Made by a program: the position numbers and the translations under genes
In this document: positions 28,701 to 42,651 of the stretch, piece after piece
Layout: every line of letters starts with the position of its first letter
How positions within the stretch are numbered: position 1 is the first letter of the stretch
The notes under the pieces: generated by a model
Told to the model about the DNA's origin: nothing
Databases searched by the model: none
The model's input: the letters and a program-made list of their open reading frames with translations, nothing else
From: Rotaria socialis
Taxonomy: Eukaryota > Rotifera > Eurotatoria > Philodinida > Philodinidae
DNA length: 64,000 nt
Reading direction: 5' to 3'
Assembly (NCBI GenBank): GCA_905331475.1
Contig: CAJNYU010000048.1
Location: 124,001-188,000 of the forward strand

Positions 28701-29073
28701 GAACAATATCGACTGTTCACGTGTAGGAATTTCATTCCTATTGTCAAAAAATTTAGCATGATTGTGAAAATATGCATTTGAGATTTGTTTACGAATGAAG
28801 ATTGTTGAATGGCTGCTTTTATTTCTGCTGCTCCTTACATACACCATTCAATGATTGTTTTTCTCAGCTCGAACTCAATTTTGAATAAAAGAATGAAACA
28901 CTCAGAAGAAGTTCTCTATAGGTTCTATAAATAAAATGTAGGTGACAAGCAAACAACAATTTTTCTATATGACGATCGTTGATTCAAATCTGTGTTTAAT
29001 TGTGTAAATGATTCAATTAAATAAAATTTTAAAAATTCGAAATGTTTATTTGCTCTTTCTTTATCGATATTTT
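25745..29073. other. Large intergenic region, no gene seen
   Basis: About 3.3 kb of AT-rich DNA with only short unsupported frames. A TA microsatellite lies near 26876-26890. I see no domain, RNA gene or element ends. Confidence 0.4.
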
Positions 29074-29261
29074 TGGCCCTGATTGATACGGACATTTACG
29101 AGATAGATGATGTTTCAAAGATAGTTGATTAAACACCAACAAATATTAGCAACAATTTAACGACCATACCAATGAAAACAATAACATGAACACTAACCAA
29201 ACCAACAACAACTATCTTTGAAACATAATCTATCTCGTAAATGTCTGTATCAATAAGGACC
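29074..29261. repeat. Small foldback element (about 190 bp)
   Basis: The arm at 29074-29127 (GATTGATACGGACATTTACG then AGATAGATGATGTTTCAAAG and ATAGTTG) is inverted at 29209-29261 with about four mismatches over roughly 50 bp. The spacer is about 80 bp and rich in AAC/ACC. This is the form of a miniature foldback transposon or a long hairpin. No clear target duplication was found. Confidence 0.7.
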
Positions 29262-30662
29262 ACAAGAAGATTTTAATTTAATTGAATCATTTTATATTAA
29301 ATAAAAATCAACTCGTACTGCATCATCAATTTATCAAAACTAAACAAATATCTCGATTATCATATGTTACATTAAGATATTATTGAGTTGATTTATTTTT
29401 TTCGCTTTTCAGACTCTCCTATGAATTGTTCTTCAAGAGAGATTTGTAAGGATTAAAAATCCATAGGCAATTAAAGTAAATAGAAAAACAGAATAAATTT
29501 TATTCTTTACGATTGATGGCATCATCGAATCACGTCAGTGATTGCGTCTCATCGGGAAAAGAAAGCGTGACAATTATGCTGATTTTTGTTTAATCAAAAT
29601 GCTAAATATGTGTTGGAAGAAAAAACACAAGATCACATGAATTTCACTGCGTAAAAAGGAGAATTTTATGAATTCAAAACAACGACGAGAACTTCAAGTG
29701 TACCGAGGTTATTGCCGCAGATGTCACTAGTGCCAAAATCTCTAGACGAAGACCGTGATTATGTGCTACAATGAATTTGAAAAAAGAAAAATTAAAAGTC
29801 GTTGCAATAAATAGAAATTGTTAAAAATCACAGAATAGCTCTGAAACCCCTGATAACTCACTTGTCCCCCCACCGTACCTGTTGACCAAAGTACTTTACA
29901 ATCATGTGGTGAAATTACAATTTTATTATTATTTTATTTTTGAATTCGATTAAATGTGCGTTGAAATAGACTAAAACCAAACTTTCTTTTTTTTCAATGT
30001 CTATTCGATTAAAAACGTTTCTTTGTTAATCTAAGTTATTAAAATTCAAAAGCTTGTACTAGAAAATAAAATATTGTATTATTCTTGTTGTGATGAAATG
30101 TTCTCAAAATTGTAGTTTATCTCGTGCATAGAAAATCTTCCAACCTATGATAAATTTTCTGAAGATGAGTAATGACCGATATTATAAAAATCTTAACAGC
30201 TATTCATAATGAGGACATTATAAATAGACTTTTTATCTAATACTGTCGTAATAAAATAATAAGATTTAGTATTTTGTTTTTCTGAGAAACTATTTTTATT
30301 ATTCTGATCGAATTCTTTTAACCTTCCGCTGTTCTTGAAAATTAGTTCAGTCGGTTGTATTTTTTAGTCGTTTATTAGTTTAATGTTTTTTTCTTAAATA
30401 ACATAAAAATAATATCCTATATATCTAAGAAAAATAGATTCACAGAATTCAAATTCAATTGCCTAAGATTATTTATTCAAATATGTAATCGAATCATCTA
30501 AAGATTCTTTTTTATATTATGCTTCACTTCCGAATATAACTAATTCTTTTATACGAAAGAATTTCTATCAATAGGGCTTCGAAAAAAAAAATTCATTGTT
30601 TTCTATGTTAAAATAGACACGTATATAATTCTAGCATCAGCTGTATACACGATTCGCGTCTT
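29262..30662. other. Intergenic, no gene seen
   Basis: AT-rich sequence without a supported open frame, repeat array or RNA gene. Confidence 0.4.
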
Positions 30663-31588
30663 CTTGATTGCGGACGTTTTTTCTTAATTGTTGGAAAAAA
30701 TGTCCGCAAAGTAGAAACAAGGGGGAGAAGAAAAAAATGTCCGCATTACGGAATCAAACGAAAATTGATATTTTAAGACGATTCATGCAAATAGCTGTAT
30801 TGAATAATATCAACTGTTTCGAGCTAGTCTAATGTTGTTCGCCACATGTCATTCAGGTCATTTTATAAGCATGTATTGTGAAAGAAAAACATTCAAAGTG
30901 ACGAAGTTAAACCTACATGAATCAAATAAAAATGTCCATCGTGAAAGATGATAGTTTTTCTCCAATTTCCACACAATCTAATAAAGATGGTATAGGTTTT
31001 AAAAATTATCATTTTGGAATTTATTTGAGCTCATTGAAAGTCGACCAAGAACCAATAACCACGTAGAAGGTTTTCATGGCCAATTAAATTCTCATTGTCA
31101 AACACGTCCACATATGTGGGCTTGGATAAGATATATTCAGGAATCAGAAGAATCAATAATGGTTCGAGTTAAGCAAGAAGAAGCTCAACACGTCCTAGGA
31201 GAGTCAAGCCAGTGAGAAATGATAATATTTTAATTCAAGCCAAGGAAGAATATTTAAATGGTTTCTTGGATCTCAGTGGTTATCAAACGAGATTACGACC
31301 GACTTTTTATCGCTACATCAAGTTATTCAATACAACTGATAAGGATGATTTTGATTATCAACCTAACACAGTTAGATGTTCAACTATTTATAAATGATTT
31401 TTCTTTATTTTTTTCCACCTAATAAATATTATCTTGATTCCATAGTGCGGACATTTTTTCCTCTCCTCCCCCCGATTCTGCTTTACGGACATTTCCCCTC
31501 TGGGCCTATTTTCGTCTCTTCCCCACCCCCTGTTTCTACTTTGCGGACATTTTCTCTTAATTGTTGGAAAAAAATGTCCGCAATCAAG
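30663..31588. mobile_element. MULE-type DNA transposon remnant with long inverted ends
   Basis: The left end starts CTTGATTGCGGAC and the right end finishes with its exact complement, GTCCGCAATCAAG. Matching continues for roughly 70-80 bp: the TTAATTGTTGGAAAAAA block, GTCCGCAAAGTAGAAACA, then a G-rich run. Each end also contains a smaller palindrome, GCGGACRTTTTTTC facing GAAAAAATGTCCGC around a TTAATTGTTG centre. Further GCGGACA and CGGACATTT copies lie near 30745, 31446 and 31487. The interior carries a transposase fragment. At 926 bp it is much shorter than an autonomous element. No target duplication could be confirmed. Confidence 0.8.
31015..31397 (+). pseudogene. MULE/FLYWCH-associated transposase C-terminal fragment
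   Basis: The frame from 31015 reads WNLFELIESRPRTNNHVEGF, then LNSHCQTRPHMWAWIRYIQ and ESEESIMVRVKQEEAQ, and stops at TGA 31213-31215. A second frame directly overlapping it (31212-31397) continues the same protein: NILIQAKEEYLNGFLDLSGY then RLRPTFYRYIKLFNT. The RTNN-EG(F/W)H motif with a following HP-W-FI--L segment is the C-terminal signature of MULE transposases, often seen with FLYWCH zinc fingers in animals. The catalytic DDE core and zinc finger are absent, and a frameshift splits what remains. It is inactive. Confidence 0.75.
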
Positions 31589-34500
31589 CTGTAGCCGCAC
31601 GATTGAATTGAAGTTACATTTAATTAATAACATCAGTTCATTATTCACTAATATACTTGAACTCATCGAAATGCAAATGAAGTACGGTAAATCAGAATGC
31701 AAGATATGTTTGTCTAGTTCACAATATGAATTTGAAAATTCATGCGGTAATCAATCAATTTACACTCACGACAATTGAATGTTAAAGTGATTTTTGTTTG
31801 ATATGTATTAAATTACATGGCCATTGCTATTGTGTAATAGTGACTAAAGTTCAAACATGTCATTAATCTTCAAGTTCATATTCGATAAGTTCCACTAGTA
31901 ATTTGTATATTACCTAACTGATGAACATAGATAGTTAATATAAATGAACAATAAGAAAGACAGTAGATTGAAATTTGTTTTAGTTTTCTCTGAGCAAATT
32001 TTTATTTTATCAAACATTGTTGTATAAGATCAAATGAGTTCATATGCGAAAAAAGCCAGTGTTCATGTAGGAAACGTGGAAATCGTCAGCCTATGCAAGT
32101 TTATTCTCACATGGAAATTCTCGTTAACTGATTTTCCGGAGAACTATTCTATTATTTTGATCGTACTCATTATTACTATTTCGAATTTAACTGGTTCGAT
32201 AAATTTATTTCCAATAAATAATCATCATTAGAATAGTAGAACAAATTCAAGATTTTTTCTTTCTATTGATACTAATTATAGGGAATTTCATCTTGCGGTC
32301 GCTATTTATTTTTAATCCTGTTTTATTAGCTACGCAAAGGAATTTCCGATTGAGTTGATGAAACATATCGAGACGATGATTCATATCAGACAAAGAAACC
32401 CATCCGGATAATTTGACTTCAAGATTGCGCATAGAATACAGATAAATTTTTAATGACTAAGATTTTCAATTAAAATAAAATATAAGGAATTTATGTCAGA
32501 TCATTATACTTCGATCTTATGTTTCTGAACAAATATTAGTAAATAGTTAATCGAATTTGTTTTTCAATGCATGATCGGAATATAAAATGTATGATGTTCA
32601 GAGAGTATAGAACTTCGAAGGCATCTACTAGAAAAAGTGTCCCATATTTCTTTGACATTTGATTATATATTTTGGATCAAAAAGAGCATGTTATATGTTT
32701 TTCATGTATGACAATTTTAATTAGCAAATAAATTTGCTAATAAAATTGGTTGTAGTATTCCGAAGCTGATGTTAAACTAAATCAGTGCTATGAATTAATA
32801 TGATTAATTTGTCACGATGATGAGACAGGTAGTATACGCCTGCGCGACAAAGGTCTTACAACTCGTACCTTTGCGTTTGTGATAAATATAACTCTTGATG
32901 GTCTACATATAACGGGGAAAAAGTGTTTTTATTCTATGGTTCAAATTGATTTGTGTGCCATCGAAATAATATTCAATACTTTTATGATACGTGCGGGTGC
33001 AATATGATATTCTAGTTCGCCAATGCACTGTTAGTTTTCAAGCTGAGTGCAATAAGAATTTTAATTAACTTTTTTTCCATCGATAAATCAATGACAATAA
33101 GTCAAGTGAGAGCGATGCTTATTTCGACAATCTTTTTTCTTCTGTCTCGTTAATAGAAAGTACGAATCATGCAATAGTACATCAAGGTTAATGTCAATAA
33201 ATATGGCATCAAGTAACCTATTATTGATTTATTTGTCACCGTTTACCAATCACGGTCTCCAGCAAATATTATATTTAAGTCTATTAATTCTACTCAAAGT
33301 TCCCGTACATCAATAGGAGCGTGTGTAAAATCAGCATTGATTTGTATTCATAGTGAACACCGAAGTCGACTGCTTGGAAATCGTTTTTTATCAAGGGAAA
33401 ATACACTCAACTCTGCTGCATGAATAATAATGATTCTTTTTTTGTCTGAGCTCTATTATGATGAGACTAAAGAAGAAGAAGCTATTTACGATCATGCTAT
33501 TGGTTGGGACGTGACTGGATGATCGTTTGAGTTGACTAACGGTAAATGTATACTTTGTTGCACGTATACTAATAGCGACGATGATAGAGTAATCATTATC
33601 ACTTGTGATGGTAATGATTATAAATAAGTTCAGTAGGGAGATTATTATGGAAGAATTATTTATGATTAGAAAACAAACATATCATTCAACATAACTTTCA
33701 CTTATGATATTTTCTATTTGTACAAATAATTTCACTCTTTGCCCTCTGTCTTTGGTTATTCTTCTCTTCTTTGTTTTCATCTATTCGTGATGGAAAATCA
33801 GAATAGTTTATTTCTGACATTAGCTTATGATCAATAGAAAATCATCCATGAGCCGATTTTCATTGTTAAAACTAGATTAGTACTCATAACCAATAAAAGA
33901 CTTTCTATGATTACTATTTCTAAGTTATTCATTCTCGACAAACATAAAAATGTATAGTTTGTGTGGTAGCGTTTCACTTCCAGACGAGAGTTTAGTAGTA
34001 GGACTGAATGATTTTATATCAGAAACACATCAACATGACTAAAGAAAATCAAAGAACTATACTCAATTATGACATAGCCTGCTACAAACGAGCAAACATA
34101 TATCATTCATTGAAATGATTCATTTTAAAAAAAACTAATCTATTCTAACTAGAATTCCAGCTCGATACAGATGAAAATAACTGTATAATTGTTAGAGGGA
34201 AAAAAATCAAGTTATAAATAAATGCATTTTTTTATGCCACTTAAGACGAATGTGCCATTTTAGACTTGCATATACATCTGTGACAAACAAAATATTCCTT
34301 CGCTGAACTAAACTATATCATCTCCATCATAGTTCGCATCTACATAAGTTATTCTCAATGGAATATAGAGTTAATCAATAGTTGTTATTCTATTTATATG
34401 TTCCTAACATTCTCCAACTAGCTGTCTTTTAGTCTGATTTGAATAATTTCTCTAAACGTTTTACAATTAACATAAATAAAAATATCAAGAAAAAAAAATG

Positions 34501-34721
34501 TTGCCTTCAATCAAATTCGATTCTGAAGTATTGAAAGAAAAAGAGCATAAAAGGAATGTAAGTATAGAAACTGCGAAAAAGATTCTATGTCCCTTTTTCT
34601 TTTCTTTTCGTTAGTATTCTATTCGTTAAATATTCATCATGCTGCTATACGTGAATTCAAGGAGACAAAAAGACGAGCAGTTTTCTCTATTATTTTATTG
34701 CTATAAATAGATAAATAAATA
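31589..34721. other. Intergenic, no gene seen
   Basis: About 3.1 kb of AT-rich DNA. Near 32826-32873 two short hairpins follow one another (CAGG/CCTG, then CAAAGGT/ACCTTTG), but they do not form a tRNA. A weak minus-strand frame at 32247-32432 has no recognisable domain. Confidence 0.4.
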
Positions 34722-35591
34722 TCACGGTGATGAGCAACAATTTAGAAATCTTCTTCGATATTTCTTTTTCTTCTTTCTGCTCTTTTTCGTTTTGATTCTG
34801 GCGTTTATTTCTCGTACGATTTCAGCAAATGTATCATTAACGTTAATAGCTAATTTAGCTGAAGTTTCAATATACGGACAACTCCATGCTTGCGCTAATT
34901 CCAGTGCATCATCGGGTGTAACTTGCCGTTGTAATGATGCGTCACATTTATTTCCAATAAGACATATTGGAACATTATCAGTACCTTTAACACGAAGGAT
35001 TTGTTCGCGCATCGTACGAATATCAACAAATGACTGCCATGATGTTAAACTAAATACAACAAGAAAGCCACGTCCATTTTTTATATAAAGATCACGCATA
35101 GATGCAAACTGTTCGGTGCCTAGAATAGATATAGATTTTAAATCGATTGAACATTTATTATGTTATACGAACTGACCGGCGGTATCGAGTATTTCTAAAT
35201 AGGCAGGTTCACTATCAACTTCGATTTCTTTACGGTAGAAATCCTAAAAATAACGATAAATCATTAGCATAATTAGAGCAGAGAAAAAGAGGTAACTAAC
35301 AACATTCGTTTTGAATCGAATTATTTATTTATCTAAAAAACGAAAAGTCACTGAATTTCCATGGAGAGGAATAGACTTCGATGACGAAAAATATCTTCAT
35401 CAAACATTAAAGGCATTTTTTGGGGAGGAGAATAAAAAAAAGACGAAAGAAATGAATTTTTTAAAATAATATTTGCTTGCCTCAATAGTTGGATCATATT
35501 TTTCGACAAACTTCGAATGGCAAAATTGTACAGTCAATGCCGATTTGCCAACACCGCCAGGACCAAGTACTACTACTTTATATTCTTTCAT
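34722..35591 (-). CDS. Rap-type Ras-family small GTPase (Rap2-like)
   Basis: A membrane-associated molecular switch in adhesion and polarity signalling. Three exons join in frame to 191 residues: 35591-35481, 35243-35177, 35119-34722. The start [20 protein letters not shown] gives the P-loop; the effector loop is [17 protein letters not shown]. The switch II motif DTAGTEQF carries the Rap-type threonine where Ras has Gln61. NKCD and ETSAK complete the guanine-binding set. Two features are odd. Intron 1 begins GC (GAG|GCAAGC) rather than GT, a legitimate minor donor type. The protein ends in a basic tail, then NCCSSP, with no CAAX box, although paired cysteines could be palmitoylated. An alternative 3' splice at the GTGATA directly at the stop cannot be excluded. 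Confidence 0.93.
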
Positions 35592-38515
35592 GTCGACAGC
35601 TTAACCGATATGGCTGCTGCTGATAAGATGAGGACGAGCAGCTCATTAAGTGGTGCCGCACACAATTGCTTACGCAGCGAAGGAGAAGCTGTTGTTGTAG
35701 TCGAAATAAATGTGTCTGTATATTGCAGAAGGAGAAAGGAGAAATCTAGAATAAGAATAAAACGTCGACAAGTGGCAATATGTCATACATAAACTTTACG
35801 AATATGTAAAGCAAAAAAAAGGTCATTTATTTTCTTTGTGCGCATTCTTTTTTTTCTCTCTCTCTCTCTCTCTTTCTTTTTTCTGTTGTACAAGATTACA
35901 AATTTTTTTGTGTTCCAGCTGATTCATCGAACGAAGTATTTGAAAGTTTCATCGGCAAAAAGAAGATTATGTAATCTTACCATTACTATCATAATTCATT
36001 TCGCTGACGAATTGATTACAAAAAAAAGAGAAAAGAAAATTAACATTTTGACACGTACTAAAATAGACGCAACAAAGTGACATGCTAGTATAGAGTAAAC
36101 CTTTGAGGTACAAATGCGTACATGTATATACTATTGTACAGAAATGAAGAGAGGAATAATTTCTTATGCACTTTCTTTTGCAATACAAGTATTGGTGTTG
36201 ACTTGATCGATGGCATCGATAGGAACAAGCGCTTACGTATGCATTGTGCAGTTTGAATATCGTCTAATCTTTCAGGCAACAGCAAAGCAAGCGCCATAAT
36301 CGCTTGTATTGTTGTTGAGACATCATTCATCAAATTGAATATCGTTTACAAGTGACAATCAACAGAAATTTATAGCACATATACTCGACATTTGATCTAT
36401 ATCGTCATCAATTGTCGTTAGTTCTTTTTTTCTTGTTCGTTTTTCTTTATCGTCATTATAGCTGTTATTGTGCATTACCCCTAAGCATCGACATTCGAAT
36501 ATACTTCTTTCGCCCACACAACTAATCGTTTTATCTTACTTACAAGAACTATGTAACTCGCTGTTACACATCCATCGAACAATATACGCATTTGCTTTTT
36601 GGCAAGTATACGAACACGGGTGCTCTATCAATTAGCAACAATATAATACACAATACAAAGAAATACTTTCTTTCATGCGTTCGTTATTTCTTTATTGCAT
36701 ATGTAAATATACATGGATGAAGGATTGGCTGTCTTGGGAGGAAAAGAACCTTGAGGGTAGTTGATCGATCATATCATCTTATTGATTATCTATGTTTTAG
36801 TGGACTGACATGTCTCAGTCTGTTTTTTCGTTCTTGAAAAAAATGGATCAATCATTAATTGATAGTCAATAAATGAAGAAAAGGAACAAACATAGCAGCT
36901 CTCTAAGTTTGTTGTTTTCTTTCTTTTTCTGAATTGCTTTACTTATGATAAAAAAAAAACTATATATATTTTAATGAATCTTGAGAATCGTTCAAGGCAA
37001 ATATCATGAGTTTACTCAACGTTCTTTCTCAGCCGTTGATTTTTAAAAAAGCTTGCGAGAGTCGATTATTTATATCAGATTTTCAAACAATACATTTGCG
37101 TGCTCACGCTTGTCGATTATTACAAAACGTTTTGACTTATATATCTATTTCGATTAGTACTAAAATGGAAATAAATGAATCGAAAGAACTTCCGACTGAT
37201 TGTAGAACATCTATTCTATCGTAATTTGTCAATTAATGTCAGTTTCAATGCACATCTGAGATATGTGTATGCATTCATGTTATTATTCATTACAATCTAA
37301 ACTTACTACTATAGTAGTAAAGAAAGAAGTATAATCACTAGAAAAACAAAATCAAGTTTTTATATGCTAATTATCTGTATGAATCGTTGCTGTCATCGAA
37401 ATAAATCTTCGTGATCTTCATGATTTAATGAGCTATTCTAATTTGAATTTATTCTCAGCAGCATGCAAATGTAGCCCAGCACGATCATTGCTATTGTAGA
37501 CTCCCTGTAGAGCCGCTTCAACTAACAGTAGTCAATAGAAGCACCAGTAACCTCATCATCATTATTAGTGTCAGACGACGATCTCTTACATATATATATA
37601 TATATTTTTTTTTTTCGTAGCTAAGAAAATCTTCTTGTTGGCATCGTCATTTTTATTTCTATTTCTTTCTTTGTATGGTTATTTTTTTCTTCTCTTCTCT
37701 TCTCTTCTCTTCTCCTCTCTTCTTTTTCTTCTCTTGTTCTGTGAAACGAGACAACTGGCAACCATGAGAAACAGCAAAAATGAGAAATCTTCTGAATGGG
37801 AATTCTCCACATCTTTTATGTAGCACGCGAGTAGAGAAAGCACTGATGAGTCTGTTGAGTGTGCGAAGCGTGAAAGCGAGTAGTAAGCACAAAATCTCGT
37901 CTACGATAAGAATGCGACAAGGACGAATGATGAGAAAGGGAAGCATTTTCATATCCTTGTGCTCTTACTTTTAGAATGATGGATGCATAAGAAAGAAAGA
38001 AAAATAGAGCGATTAGGGTTACTAACGATGTGAAATTCGGTCAGAACTATGGATTTGATCTAATAAAGTCTTGCGTTTAGTCTTTTCTGGCAATCATTAC
38101 TATGGTGCATCCTTTCTATTCCGTCTTTCTTCTTATATAATTATGTGATCGTCAACAAATCCTTGATGATATCCACTTGGAATGACAGAAAAAGAGAAAA
38201 GAACGATCAAATGCATGTCTCTTCATAGTAGATAACTCGAACATTGACAAGCAGTGCTTTCTTTCTTTTTCCTTTTTTTTTGTATTCTCCTTTGTCTAGA
38301 TGATAATTATTGTGACACATTGCTGAGTTTATAAAATCTTAGACGTAAGATGAAATGAGTCTAGGTGAGTTATTTATATTCTGTTTTTTTAATAAAATCT
38401 ATGACGAACAATTAGCCTAGATAGAAAAAGTGGATAGCAGTTGTCCTTGGTGGGCACGCAATGTTCGATGTTCAATAGTAAAAGGTCACCTACGTATTCG
38501 AAGTGATGCAGAAAG
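35592..38515. other. Intergenic between divergent Rap and glutamate receptor genes
   Basis: Both flanking genes start here and point outward, so their promoters share this 2.9 kb. Microsatellites occur at 35857-35873 (CT), 37590-37605 (TA) and 37688-37735 (CTTCT pentamers). No gene is supported; minus-strand frames at 36085-36333 and 37659-37952 lack domains. Confidence 0.4.
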
Positions 38516-41500
38516 ATGCTTATTCTTCTTGTTGTCTATTTGTGGGATTTACTAATTATAATTACAACTGCTGTTGCTGGTCAACAACATTTACATACAC
38601 AAACATTTGACATTACTGTTGGTAAATGTTATACTAATAAAAACAAAATAATTCATGACTAACTTGCTTCTTCTTTTTTTAATTTTGTTCCTTTTCCAGG
38701 TGGTGTGTTTACAGATCGAGACGAAGGAACCGAAACTCAAAGTATGGAAAACATATTTAAATATGCTATTTTTCATTACAATCGTCTGGCGAAAGAAGCA
38801 CATAATCTTCAATTTAAAATACGTATGAAAGAAGAAACCTTAAGTTTAATTGCCGCCGAATCCGCTGTACAAACTGTTCATGATGGTGTGTGCAAAAAGA
38901 AAATCTCTTTTTTTTGGCATTAAAAGTTATCTTTCTTTTTCCTTTCAGTGTGTTCACTTGTACATCAACGTTATGTGCAAGGTATATTTGGACCTCCCTA
39001 CCCTGAATTAGCTACACTGGTTCATTCAGTATGTTACCATGTCGATGTGCCGTTTATAAATGTATGTTCATCGTGTTATGATGTTGAAAATCCGGATGAA
39101 GAAAATAATGATTATATTGAGCAAATCCCAAGACCTGATAGCATGTCAATTAACTTATATCCGTCCAATCAAGATCTTAATATCGCTTTTCATAATTTAA
39201 CACATAAACTTCGATGGACTAAATTTCTTATTATCTATGATATAGATTCAGGTAAAGATCTATTTAATTGAGATATTAGGTTTATCTTCATTTATATCTT
39301 ATATGATAAGGTTTGACACGTCTACAAAAATTGCTCAATGATCCTGGTGTCAATCAAAGCGATATCCTTGTACGCCAATTTACGCATTATAAAGATCGTA
39401 GTGTTCTTATTGACGCGATTGGACGAGACATCAATAATATAATATTAGATTTAAATGATGTAAATACGCGTACTGTACTTAAAATGGCTTTACAAATGGG
39501 CATGATTAATTCAAATTATCACTATATATTGACAACATTGGTATGTATTTAGAACTTTTTCATTTGAAAATTTTTTCTTTTTTTGTTTTGTAGAATATTG
39601 ATACATTTGATTTAGAAGACTATAGATATAATTACGTTAACTTAACCGCTTATCGATTGTTTAATCGTCGTGATCCTCGCATACTACAGGCGATGCAATC
39701 ATTTTTTGCATTTAAAACAATGTCAAATAATGAAGTCAATAGTCGACTGTTCACAGTGAGTTGTTCGACGGTTTCTTATTTTTTCTTCGTTCGAACATGA
39801 TCGACCCGTTTCATGATATATTTTAGACTTCTGTGGCATTATGGGCTGATGCAATACTTGCATATGCATACGCATACGATAGATTAATTGCATCGCAACT
39901 ACGTCTTGGTGTTGAAATAATGCGACCGAATGTTTCATGTGCGGATGGTCGAGGATGGCCATTGGGTATTGAGCTACATTCAAAATTTCATGAAGTATAA
40001 GAATTTATCGTTTTTTGTATCTAAATTAATAATAATTTTGCTCATAGATTTCCTTTGATGGAATTACGGGCAAAGTAAAATTCACTCCGAATGGAGAACG
40101 AACCGGATTTGAACTCGATGTCGTTCATCTATCCGAAGCTGGCGTTACAAAAGTAAGTGAATTTATTCTTTTCGCTTTTTTTTCTTCTACATGTTCTATA
40201 ACAAGACGAATAGACAGATAAATACAGATGTTCTAATCAATCCATCAATTATTGTTTATCGGTGCCTCATTTTTTTTTGTACTCTAACGATTAAAAGGCC
40301 ATTCAGTAACAAGATCAGATATGTTGATAAGATAAACATTTATTAGGAGTTATGTCCAAATAAATTAATACGATCTTTTCAAGGTATTCAATGCTTCATA
40401 AATATAGATGTCTTTCAGCACAGTATACTAGCTTACGATTAGAACATTTTTTTCGGACAATATCTTCTCAATATAAGAAAAAAGCAGAAAAATAGTTCTG
40501 TCTTTCGGGTACTGCATGGTATGGAGTGCTGCTGTCGAGTGCCAGACTCACTTCCACAATATATTTCTTTATAACTGACAATCACTATAGCTCTAGGCAA
40601 TAGGGTTGTGCAAATCAAATTTTCCAGCTCGCAATGCAGACTCATTAATCATAAGAACAGGTGTATATTACAATTAACTGAGCACATAGCGAACGACTGT
40701 TGACAGAAAAAATTCTCTATCAAGAAGCCTCACTAATACGATGAATCTCTATTCTATGTACTATATCTTTTAAGGTCGGTACATGGGCACGTGAGAAAGG
40801 CGCAAATTTTACATTGACACCCACCGCACGTGGTGGCCTATTCAATTCAACATTGATTGTAACAACTATAGTTGTATGTAAATCAACTTATTCTATTCAC
40901 TTTGCATGTAACATGTTTTTTTCTTTCTTTCCCTATCCAACAATAGGAAGCTCCTTATGTGATGTTTAAAAATAATCAAAACATTAGTGATTTATTACAT
41001 CAAAATTATACAAATAACGATTTTGAAGGTTTCTGTGTTGATTTACTTGAAGAGATGTCCCGTGCACTTAAATTTCGTTACAAAATAAAGCCCATAACAA
41101 CATTACGTTATGATGATATGGTTGATGAAGTTAGAACAAAAGTATGAACATTATGAAATCGATAATTTTGTTGTATACGTGTTTATTGTCTTTTAGAAAG
41201 CTGATTTAGCTGTCGCACCATTAACTAGTATGTATGAAATTTTGTACGAGAATTCCATTTGAATATTTATTTTTCATAGTTAATTATGCTCGTGAGAAGC
41301 AAATTGATTTTACCAAACCGTTTCTTAGTTTGGGTATAGCAATTCTATTTAAATTACCAAAGCCTGAAAAACCAGGTTTATTTAGTTTTTTAAGCCCACT
41401 TTCCCTTGAAATTTGGGTAAGATTATTTCATTTTTGAATTCTATTCTATAAATATTTTTATTTTTTATCAGATATATACATTTGCTGCTGTATTTACAGT

Positions 41501-42511
41501 TAGTTTTATTCTATTATTAATTGCTCGATGTTCACCTGATGAATGGCGTAATCCGTATCCATGTGATACCGAATACGATATTTTAGAAAATCGTTTTACC
41601 GTTAGTAATACACTTTGGTTTTCCATTGGAACATTAATGCAACAAGGTATAATAGAAGAAAAAAAGCCTCTTATTTTTTCCTTCGCTGAAAGAAAATTGA
41701 CTAATTATAAAAAAAAATCTAAGTACCATAACTTAATAGAAGTCTTAAAAGCATTCGGACACAAATGCTATTACTGTTCTGGAGATTAATTTTCTTCGTG
41801 TTCTATTTATATACGTTTACTTTGAAGAACAACAGGAAGAACTAAAAATGAGTTAGCCTTTGTGTTTTCATCCAAACAAGATTACATCAAAATCAAGGAT
41901 GATTGCAACAAAGAAAAAGTCGCGTTACAATAGATTTACTATAAACTGAATGAAACCTCGATAATATTATAGAACATGAATAATTTCTGAAAAGAAAATT
42001 ATTTATTGAATCAATAGAATAATGCTCTCTGGAAAAAGATATATTTATTCAATTATTGAATTTGCATGTTTTCTATATCGTGCAACCGTTTTTTTTCTTC
42101 TTATAACTAGTTTATGCTAAAATTGAATAGATGACCATAGTTATTGCCAGGCAATGTTTCATTGGTTACGAAAATACTTATTTAATATCTCTCAAATCAT
42201 TCTTTCGTATGAGATCATCGTGAGTAGAAACTAATTTAAAATTATACAATGAATTGTAGATTAAAAATTCTTTGAGTTAAAACGTGCCTTTCGGTTATCA
42301 TCGAATGTCCTATTACTAAATAACGAAATAATTATTTTGCGCGTAATGATTCTTAGGCTTTCTTTGTTTATTGCTTTTGGCCTATAAGAAAAACATAACT
42401 CTTCGGATTGATGTATTTTTGTAATCAATTTTATTATTATGATAATGTACTTCATGTTTTAAATGGTACTTCGCTTATTATCTCGAGTGTGTTATAAATA
42501 GAGGGTTCCTC

Positions 42512-42563
<52 letters not shown>

Positions 42564-42617
42564 CTATTTTATGATGCTAGAGTAGTTACATCGGATGCTT
42601 TATTCAGGAGGCAGCGN

Positions 42618-42651
<34 letters not shown>

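Noticed and set aside
32821..32880. tRNA-like pair of stems
   Set aside because: There is no acceptor stem, no GGTTC-type T-loop and no plausible anticodon arm.
36085..36333. Minus-strand frame containing a QAIMALALLLPERLDDIQTA segment
   Set aside because: It looks slightly protein-like, but no splice partners or known domain could be found; the evidence is too thin to call a gene.
37621..37952. Lys/Glu/Arg-rich minus-strand frames
   Set aside because: They are translations of a CTTCT microsatellite and its flanks.
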